Source: Candidatus Pseudomonas phytovorans (GTDB taxonomy: Bacteria > Pseudomonadota > Gammaproteobacteria > Pseudomonadales > Pseudomonadaceae). From it: a stretch of 64,000 nt of DNA. Position 1 is the first letter of the stretch. The number at the start of each line of letters is the position of its first letter. Where the stretch lies: positions 2,578,001-2,642,000 of the forward strand of contig CP119325.1 in assembly GCA_029202525.1 (NCBI GenBank), given 5' to 3'. The position numbers and the translations under genes are program-made. This document shows positions 63,231 to 64,000 of this stretch, piece by piece. The notes under the pieces are model-generated. The model worked only from the letters and a program-made list of their open reading frames with translations. It was not told the origin of the DNA and ran no database searches.

Positions 63231-63234
<4 letters not shown>

Positions 63235-64000
63235 GGGCGCGGTTCCTTCTTGTCATCGGTTTGCCAGGCGGGGCGGCGTTTTTCCAGGAAAGCGCGCAAG
63301 CCCTCCTGGCCTTCAGCGCTGACGCGGATGCGGGCAATGGTGTTCTCGCAATAGCGACGAAGGGCCGGGCTGAGTTCGCCGTCGTCCACTTCGCGCAGCA
63401 AGTCCTTGGTGGCGCGCAACGCTTGCGGGCTGTTCTGTAGCAAGTTATTCACCCACGCTTCGACCTGGGCGTCCAGCTCACTGGCCGGGTACACCTCGGC
63501 CAGCAGGCCCAGTTCGCGGGCCCGTAGGCCGCTGAAACGCTCGGCGGTAAGGGCGTAGCGGCGCGCTGCACGTTCGCCGATGGCCTTGACCACAAACGGA
63601 CTGATGACCGCCGGGGCCAAGCCTATGCGCACCTCCGACAGGCACAACTGGGCGTCTTCGGCGCCGATCGCCATATCGCAGCAACTGATCAGGCCGAGCG
63701 CGCCGCCAAACGCTGCACCTTGCACCACGGCCAGGGTTGGCGCCTTCAGCCGGTGCAGGGCGTACATCAGCTCGCCCAGTTCGTGGGCGTCATCCAGATT
63801 GGTGTTGAAGTCCAGCTGCGCCGACTGCTGCATCCAGGCCAGGTCGGCGCCGGCACTGAAGTGCCGACCACGGCCGCGCAGCAGCACAAAGCGCAGGCTG
63901 GCATCTTCGCCCAGCCGCTCGATGGCCACGATCAGTTCGCGGATCATCTGCGCGTTGAAGGCGTTGTTCTTGTCCTCGCGGCTCAGCCACAGGGTGGCGA
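63231..64000 (-). CDS. liuC: 3-methylglutaconyl-CoA hydratase (partial, 5' end beyond the window)
   Basis: The 3' part (about 256 codons) of an enoyl-CoA hydratase/isomerase family gene; reading frame is open to the window edge (ATLWLSREDKNNAFN seen at the end). Crotonase marks include GRHFSAGADLAWM, GAAFGGALGLISCCD and RIGLAPAVISPFV. Coupled to liuD, it is best read as LiuC, which hydrates methylglutaconyl-CoA. The true start lies past 64000. Confidence 0.9.

Overview
The window looks like the chromosome of a Pseudomonas of the P. putida group. It carries a PrrF-type iron-responsive sRNA, a membrane PQQ glucose dehydrogenase, OprB- and OprD-type porins, the split pntAA/pntAB/pntB transhydrogenase and liu leucine-catabolism genes. 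No rRNA, tRNA, CRISPR array, integrase or insertion sequence was seen. There are two compositional zones. About 1-32.4 kb, and again about 35.2-37.8 kb, are visibly less GC-rich and read as accessory DNA. The rest has the GC-rich codon use of a Pseudomonas core.

Region by region. (1) 0.4-9.2 kb: an apparent amine module, with a choline/ethanolamine-kinase-like phosphotransferase, a dimethylglycine-dehydrogenase-like FAD/GcvT oxidoreductase, an EutH-type permease, a cytosolic histidine kinase/LuxR-type regulator/PAS trio and a GATase1-AraC regulator. (2) 9.7-32 kb: a polyol/inositol module with SDRs, a sugar-lactone oxidase-like flavoenzyme, IolG-, IolD-, IolE- and IolA-like enzymes, a sugar ABC importer, an OprB porin, an FHS-type permease, RpiR and LacI regulators, and a leftward operon (aldehyde dehydrogenase, HpcH aldolase, D-2-hydroxyacid dehydrogenase). 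No iolB, iolC or iolJ is present, and a kinase-free route to malonate semialdehyde can be drawn from these genes. (3) 32.2-35.1 kb: pntAA-pntAB-pntB, whose first ~80 codons look like the accessory zone and whose remainder looks like core. (4) 35.2-38 kb: an acetyltransferase, a second EutH and an internally deleted LacI regulator, flanked on both sides by the same terminator-plus-operator arrangement. (5) 38.3-41 kb: gcd and an orphan winged-helix protein. (6) 41.1-55.6 kb: a 5-oxoproline/lactam cluster (LysR, MFS, pxpB, pxpC, aminotransferase, amino-acid ABC importer, SDR, pxpA, biotin carriers, biotin carboxylase, OprD porin). It is tied together by a recurrent ATAAG-N5-CTTAT promoter element. 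(7) 55.9-58.7 kb: a twin-arginine-signal flavoenzyme followed by its own tatABC. (8) 59.2-61.3 kb: a sigma/FecR hybrid, PrrF sRNA with a Fur box, a small Pseudomonas-type protein and a CI-like repressor lacking its protease dyad. (9) 61.3-64 kb: liuD and the 3' part of liuC.

Two regulatory circuits are visible in the DNA itself. One is a LacI-type palindrome, TGAGAGCGCTCTCA, in front of pntAA, after pntB and (twice) before gcd. The other is the LysR-like compound element in front of the transporter, porin, carboxylase, SDR and aminotransferase genes of the oxoproline cluster.
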